NCBI GenBank assembly: GCA_943737045.1
Contig: CALSFV010000233.1
Span: 806,001-870,000, forward strand
DNA length: 64,000 bases
Direction: 5' to 3'
Origin: Parapristionchus giblindavisi
Taxonomy: Eukaryota > Nematoda > Chromadorea > Rhabditida > Diplogasteridae
The position numbers and the translations under genes are program-made. The notes under the pieces were generated by a model. That model searched no databases, was not told the origin of the DNA, and worked only from the letters and a program-made list of their open reading frames with translations. Positions 58,702 through 64,000 of this stretch are shown here, piece by piece (within the stretch, counting starts at the first letter, position 1; each line of letters opens with the position of its first letter).

Positions 58702-60656
58702 TACAGTAGCGCCTTAAAGTCTTAATACACTTTTTAGTTCTGCTGCCATTTTGGCGTCAGATGAGATATCAAGCTGAAACTTGTACATGATGTACCCACA
58801 GTATGTACGTATTCGATCCTCTTATAAGGTCTCACGGGCCTTTCTGGTTATTGCATAGTGATGACGCTACCGAACAATACTTTTTCGAAAATTCATTATT
58901 CTTTCAGGGATTTTTTCGTACTCATCAAACTTCGTGGGCATTGAGAGAACAACAAGGCCTATCCAGAGAAAAAGTTTCAGGTTGCTGCGAATTCGGGTAT
59001 TGGCTGCAGACTTGCTGCAACTTTGTTGTCGCAAAATCATATATCGGCTTCTAGAAGAGCTTTAAAGGAGTTCAAAGCAGCAAACTGATTCTCTCGGTGA
59101 ATCCTAATGATTCTGTGAGTATGGTACCGCTTGCATATCATTCACCCTCATGTATCGAAAAAGTCACTTTTTTAAAAGACCAAACTTTGAAAAATCACAA
59201 TTCTGGGAGGCGGACACTATAAAATTCTGGTTTTTCGATAGGAATGTTGAAAATATATTAATTTATCGATTCCCCGCTTTTTAGAGCGATTGCTATTCTT
59301 TCTTGCTTGCGGCAGTCGATTATCTGAAGGATAGTCGTTTAGGCCGCGCTCCCTTCTCATCACGCGAGCGGCAAACATTTCTGGGTCTTCGACACTGCTC
59401 AATGACGATTTAGCCGCTTATTGCGACTTTTATTGGTCAGGATAGAGAGACACTTTATGAATGGAGTTTTTGATCTTTGATCTTTGTGTTTTCGATCTAT
59501 GATCTTTTATCTGCATGTTTTTCGTCAAATTTTGCTCAAAATCACAATGAAAAGTTGTTTCATTCGATAACAGAAGATCAAAAACGCTTTCTTTTATAGA
59601 CTACGATGTTCACGATTAGCGACATTACGTTTTAGAGTTATTTCATCTATCAAATCTCGTTGAGTAGTGTCGAAGACCCAGAAATGTTTGCGGGTCGCGT
59701 GATCACCACGTGATGAGAAGGGAGCGCGGCCTAAACGACTAATCGTGAACATCGTAGTCTATAAAAGAAAGCGTTTTTGATCTTCTGTTATCGAATGAAA
59801 CAACTTTTCATTGTGATTTTGAGCAAAATTTGACGAAAAACATGCAGATAAAAGATCATAGATCGAAAACACAAAGATCAAAGATCAAAAACTCGATTCA
59901 TAAAGTGTCTCTCTATCCTGACCAATAAAAGTCGCAATAAGCGGCTAAATCGTCATTGAGCAGTGTCGAAGACCCAGAAATGTTTGCCGCTCGCGTGATG
60001 AGAAGGGAGCGCGGCCTAAACGACTATCCTTCAGATAATCGACTGCCGCAAGCAAGAAAGAATAGCAATCGCTCTAAAAAGCGGGGAATCGAATAATTAA
60101 TATATTTTCAACATTCCTATCGAAAAACCACAATTTTATAGTGTCCGCCTCCCAGAATTGTGATTTTTCAAAGTTTGGTCTTTTAAAAAAGTGACTTTTT
60201 CGATGCATGAGGGCGAATGATATGCAAGCGGTACCATACTCACAGAATCATTAGGATTCACCGAGAGAATCAGTTTGCTGCTTTGAACTCCTTTAAAGCT
60301 CTTCTAGAAGCCGAGATATGATTTTGCGACCACGAAGTTGCTGTAAGTCTGCAGCCAATATCCGAATTCGCAGCAACCTGAAACATTTTCTCTGGATAGG
60401 CCTTGTTGTTCTCTCAATACTCACGAAGTTTGATGAGTACGAAAAAATCCCTGAAAGAATAATGAATTTTCGAAAAAGTGTTGTTCGGTAGCGTCATCAC
60501 TATGCAATAACCAGAAAGGCCCGTGAGACCTTATAAGAGGATCGAATACGTACATACTGTGGGTACATCATGTACAAGTTTCAGCTTGATATCTCATCTG
60601 ACGCCAAAATGGTAGCAGAACTAAAAAGTGTATTAAGACTTTGCGGCGCTACTGTA
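58702..60656. mobile_element. Large foldback element D, 917-bp arms
   Basis: Positions 58702-59618 and 59740-60656 are inverted repeats of equal length (917) around a 121-base centre. The ends read TACAGTAGCGCC and GGCGCTACTGTA. TA followed by CAG matches Tc1-type termini and links it to elements A and B. The centre holds a third copy of a GTGTCGAAGACCCAGAAATG segment that also lies in both arms. TTTGATC heptads are present in each arm. No transposase was seen. Confidence 0.88.
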
Positions 60657-61032
60657 TCTAATCAGTTATAGCGGTTCTGCGTCTATATACTTTTTTGACA
60701 TATATTATTATATATTATTATTTATATATTATTATTTTTTATATATTATTATGGGGGAAATGATTATATTGTTTTTCTCTTATATACAGAGAAAAATAAA
60801 CACCTGTACCTTCCGTACTCCCAATCAACTACATTACCTCGAATGAACTACCGTACTTCTTGCGGAGAGACACATTAGTTTGTCGAATGACTTGAATCAT
60901 CTGTCTTTTTGCCTCCATGTTTCAATCCCCCGTAGACTGCTCACGAGAAGAACATTTCGTAAGAATTATTATTGATTAGATTAGTATAACATGGTCATTC
61001 ATGTTCATTCTTTCCGTTATAACCTCTCGAGA
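60657..61032. other. Non-coding flank with TATTATTA repeats
   Basis: An AT-rich run of ATATATTATTAT-type repeats at 60,698-60,755 and otherwise plain sequence before the next gene. Confidence 0.5.
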
Positions 61033-61487
61033 ATGGTCGTTACTAACTCATCTACAACTAACATCTCGAAGATTCTTCTCTATTCATTGCCTCTACTGAC
61101 TCTTATCGTATGTTATACCTACTGGCCAAGGAACACCCAACTGGTAAGCTTTCATTGATGTGGTCTTCAAAAGTAACGAAAAGAAAAGAAAAGTAGGCGA
61201 GAGAGTGTGCAAAACGAAGAGTTTTCTTCGATTTTCTTTTCTTTTCACAGCTTTTGAACAAACGGACTATAGTATTATAACACTATCTACAATAGAACAA
61301 GGAACCTTATGGACTTATGGATTTATTTTATAATCCTTTCTTATTTCAGACTTCTGACGAATGCACGAACTATTCAAGTGAAGAAGAAGACGAAGAGAGG
61401 GAAGAAGAACCAGAGATAAAAATTGCTAAAGAATTGCGAGGAATCCAAGAGGACGACCTTGGGAGCTATGTGAGATATTTCCTATGA
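61033..61487 (+). CDS. Small single-pass membrane protein with acidic tail (hypothetical)
   Basis: Two exons (61033-61143 and 61350-61487, TGA) encode 82 residues. The N-terminus has NSS/TTN residues, then a hydrophobic segment (ILLYSLPLLTLIVCYTYW, about residues 14-31), followed by a tail with SSEEEDEEREEEPE. The intron is phase 0 with GTAAGC and TTTCAG ends. A further acidic mini-exon (MNEEDDEKTDY then stop, about 62242-62277, after a TTTTCAG) may belong to an alternative 3' end. The intron contains a copy of the CACGAAAAGAAA repeat. I recognise no family, and the start codon is simply the first in-frame ATG. Confidence 0.5.
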
Positions 61488-61660
61488 AGTAGAATACATC
61501 AGAGGATATTTTGAAACTCTCCGCGTCTGTCATGCAATCGGTACTACGTAGAACACCGGACCAGCCGAAAAAGAGACGAAAAATAAAATAAACACGAAAG
61601 AAAGGCCTTTTTATTCTAGACTTTTATACTATACTTTTGAACTGGTCTGGACTTGTAGAG

Positions 61661-61993
61661 TAGGGTGGCGAAAATGACTCATGATTATTCATTTCTGTGG
61701 CCTATAATGAGTGGCTCGCTCCCCTTGCGATTATTCATTCCAAGTGGCAGTTGACCGGTCTCCCCTTCGAATATTCGCTTTTTGTGCGAGTCGAAGTGAG
61801 TCAAGAAAATTTGGTGAAAGGAGGGCTAAAAAGCGGTCTGACTCGCACTCGACTCGCTTTTTTTACTCATTCGCATTGACCTCTCTTCTAACAACTCATT
61901 CGCCGAGAGAGCGGTCGTAAAGGTCTCTCCTGTGAATACTCACTCTAGACGGCTAAAGTGGACGAATAATCATGAATCATTTTCGCCACCCTA
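61661..61993. mobile_element. Non-autonomous hAT element with 8-bp TSD
   Basis: The 333-bp element starts TAGGGTGGCGAAAATGACTC and ends with the complement (about 30 bp, one mismatch). It is flanked by an exact 8-bp duplication TTGTAGAG at 61653-61660 and 61994-62001. TAGGGTGGC-type ends and 8-bp TSDs are classic for hAT. The interior repeats GAGTCG/GAGTGAG-type words in both orientations. Confidence 0.9.
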
Positions 61994-62001
61994 TTGTAGA
62001 G

Positions 62002-62887
62002 TAGTGTCATACTATCTCTCTCTGTCCCTCTCTCACTTTCTTTTAAACGATAGTGCAGTGTCAGTGCGGAGAGTTCATAAATATCTTGGAGCCTTTCAAC
62101 TTTTGAAAACAACTTCTGAAAAAAAGTTTTAATTTGACACACGAAATTATTTTATTATAATCACTAAATATAAGTATGCTAAGGCAAAAAATAACATCGT
62201 TTATTATTATTCTCTGATCTTTGACCTTTAATCTTTTCAGAATGAATGAAGAAGATGATGAGAAGACTGACTACTAAGAGAAAGAAGTTACTGACTGCTA
62301 ACACGTGAAACTGACTGAGGATTTCACCGATTTCAATTAATAACTAACTATATATCTACTATCTCTATATAGTGAGTATATACTAACTCAGTTTAAAAAA
62401 AAGAAAAAAAATATTTCAAAAAAAAAGAAAAACAAAAAAAGAAAGAAAATTGACTATACTGACTTAAAACTGATCAATATTGTACTGACTATTGTACGAT
62501 CGATAAAATAATTATAATCTATTCCATTGAATATTGTTTGTGAGCAGGTTATTACAGAGCAACATGGATGCATATTGAGGAAGATTTCATTCCTCTTTAG
62601 GCTATTCACAAATGGAGTAAAGATATATTGGATCTCTGCAATCTTTCAGTGTTCCTCTAATTTGTATTGAGTACATTTGCATTATTTGTAAGCTCATTAC
62701 ATATGTATTTCTGTTCTTTCAATTTACAGAATGTTCATCTCGGGTATCGAAATCTGTTAGTTTGGGGGAATGTTTGGGTCATGAGTAGTGAAGAGTAATG
62801 TCTAAACGCAATGGGATAGATTAGTGACAAAAAATTTATCTGTGGAAAAAATCTAAGATATAGAGATAGAATGTTGCAAAAGATATC
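62002..62887. other. Non-coding region before the tRNA
   Basis: Contains the possible acidic mini-exon at about 62242-62277, one heptad tract near 62,217, and an A-rich run at 62,395-62,450. No other gene signal. Confidence 0.45.
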
Positions 62888-62959
62888 TGCGTTCGGGGGG
62901 AATCGAACCCCCGTCGAATGCTTGGAAGGCATCCATGCTGACCATTACACCACGAACGC
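62888..62959 (-). tRNA. tRNA-Gly (anticodon TCC)
   Basis: Exact 72-nt copy of the tRNA at 20234-20305 on the opposite strand, with all cloverleaf stems intact and anticodon TCC. The bases immediately upstream (CCAACC) and downstream (AGATATCTTTTGC) resemble the flanks of the other copies, which suggests that the copies spread with short flanking sequence. Confidence 0.95.
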
Positions 62960-64000
62960 GGTTGGAAGTGTTAATACACATAGGTTACTTGTTTGATCCC
63001 TTGTCTCATTCTTCCAGAGCAGTCGCCTGTTCATTTTGGTCTAATCATCAAGAATCCCTGCCAATCTGGATTGGGTCATCGTGGCAGAGAGACCCAATCA
63101 GGACCAGCCAACTTCTTTTGACAACTCTAAACTGCCTGTGGATCTGGTCGGAAGAATTGTGGGAATTGGGAGATACGGTTATCTAGATCCATCTTCCTGT
63201 TATAGCCATGAGGGTAGTAAGAAGAGGAGCAAGTGAAGATTCGCTCGGAGTGACCAACTATTCCAATTTTTCCGTGATAAATTAGGTCCATTTTGCAGTA
63301 AAACAATGTAAATAATTTTTAGTAAGAGCTGGTCTTCATTATCCGAGGGGACAGAGGGAGCTTAACAAATGTGTTTTAAATAAATATGTATGAAATGACC
63401 ATCATTATCCAATAATCCACAAACTTTATCACAATGATTTATTAGTCTTTACATTTGACAAGGAGACACAGTGGTGCAACTGCAATTTTCTCCCACCAAG
63501 AAAGATAATCTCCTCTCGGTACACGATTATGATTGGACAAATCGAACTGAACATCGTATGACTGAAAGTAGAGAGAATGAGCTCAGTGTATCTATTGAGG
63601 CGTCACGACCCCCATCCATATGAGATCGTGACGTCTCAACCTCAACTGCCTCAACGGTAGCTCTAGGTGCAAAATGAACATGACCATCGTCATCAGAACA
63701 CAGATCCCCAAAATTTGATTTTTGACTGTGCCAGACCACCACCGGTTGTTCTAGATTCTCTCGCAAACGGCCTCATATATTTTATATCTATGGTTTCTTC
63801 TATTACAATTGCACAATCCAATTGATATGAATCAAATCACTTGTCTATCAAATCAGGAGATCCTTGGCAATTTTTTTCTGATCTAAGGGGACAATCGAGG
63901 GATTCTATAGACGTCACAGAAATGAAAGATATGAATGGATTCATTGATTGAAATATCATGTATGAAAATGAGAATCACTTACATTTTCTTTGCATCTCTT
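62960..64000. other. Right end of window; one possible minus-strand 3' exon
   Basis: A minus-strand frame from about 63770 to 63527 stays open for some 80 codons and has coding-like composition (SDDDGHVHFAPRATVEAVEV, SIDTLSSFSLLSV). It could be a hydrophilic C-terminal exon of a gene extending beyond the window. There is no recognised domain. The rest shows nothing I can support. Confidence 0.3.

Overview
The window looks like part of a nematode chromosome. It has many short introns that start with GT and end in TTTCAG, trans-splice-like acceptors just upstream of start codons, Srt and Srg-like chemoreceptors, DUF273-type glycosyltransferases, Tc1-like transposons and tRNA-Gly genes. The AGATCAA/TTGATCT heptad tracts and TACNGTA heptamers that fill many introns suggest a diplogastrid such as Pristionchus. 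That placement is a guess from memory, not a search result.

Layout. 1-12996 (+): a gene that looks like URI (unconventional prefoldin RPB5 interactor), 3' part only, with an 8.6 kb intron. 13831-14763 (-): FKBP12-type prolyl isomerase. 17085-17738 (+): broken PP2A catalytic-subunit copy. 18533-19304 (+): unrecognised exons. 20234-20838: tRNA-Gly(TCC), a GC-rich hairpin and an inverted pseudo-tRNA copy. 21148-22725: palindromic Tc1-like element. 23116-26050 (+): Srg-like receptor with two frame breaks. 26396-28552 (-): DUF273-type glycosyltransferase. 30759-31284 (-): nucleoside diphosphate kinase. 32745-34320: second palindromic Tc1-like element. 34813-43410 (+): ceramide transfer protein CERT, 21 exons. 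46693-49048 (+): second DUF273-type glycosyltransferase. 52168-54465: 2.3 kb foldback element. 55247-58022 (+): complete Srt receptor. 58702-60656: 1.96 kb foldback element. 61033-61487 (+): small acidic membrane protein. 62888-62959 (-): tRNA-Gly(TCC).

How genes relate. The genes are on both strands with no sign of an operon. Housekeeping genes (URI-like, FKBP12, NDPK, CERT) alternate with family genes typical of nematode chromosome arms (receptors, DUF273) and with transposons. CERT moves ceramide from ER to Golgi. The two DUF273 proteins are predicted type II Golgi enzymes, but nothing in the sequence links them to CERT functionally.

Most notable patterns: (1) introns made largely of AGATCAA heptads, each of which is also a TCF/LEF-type site; (2) TACNGTA heptamers, often at intron starts, which match the excision footprints expected of CAG-ended Tc1-like elements; (3) four large foldback elements plus a perfect 46-bp palindrome inside a coding exon; (4) three non-autonomous hAT-like elements with intact 8-bp target duplications.
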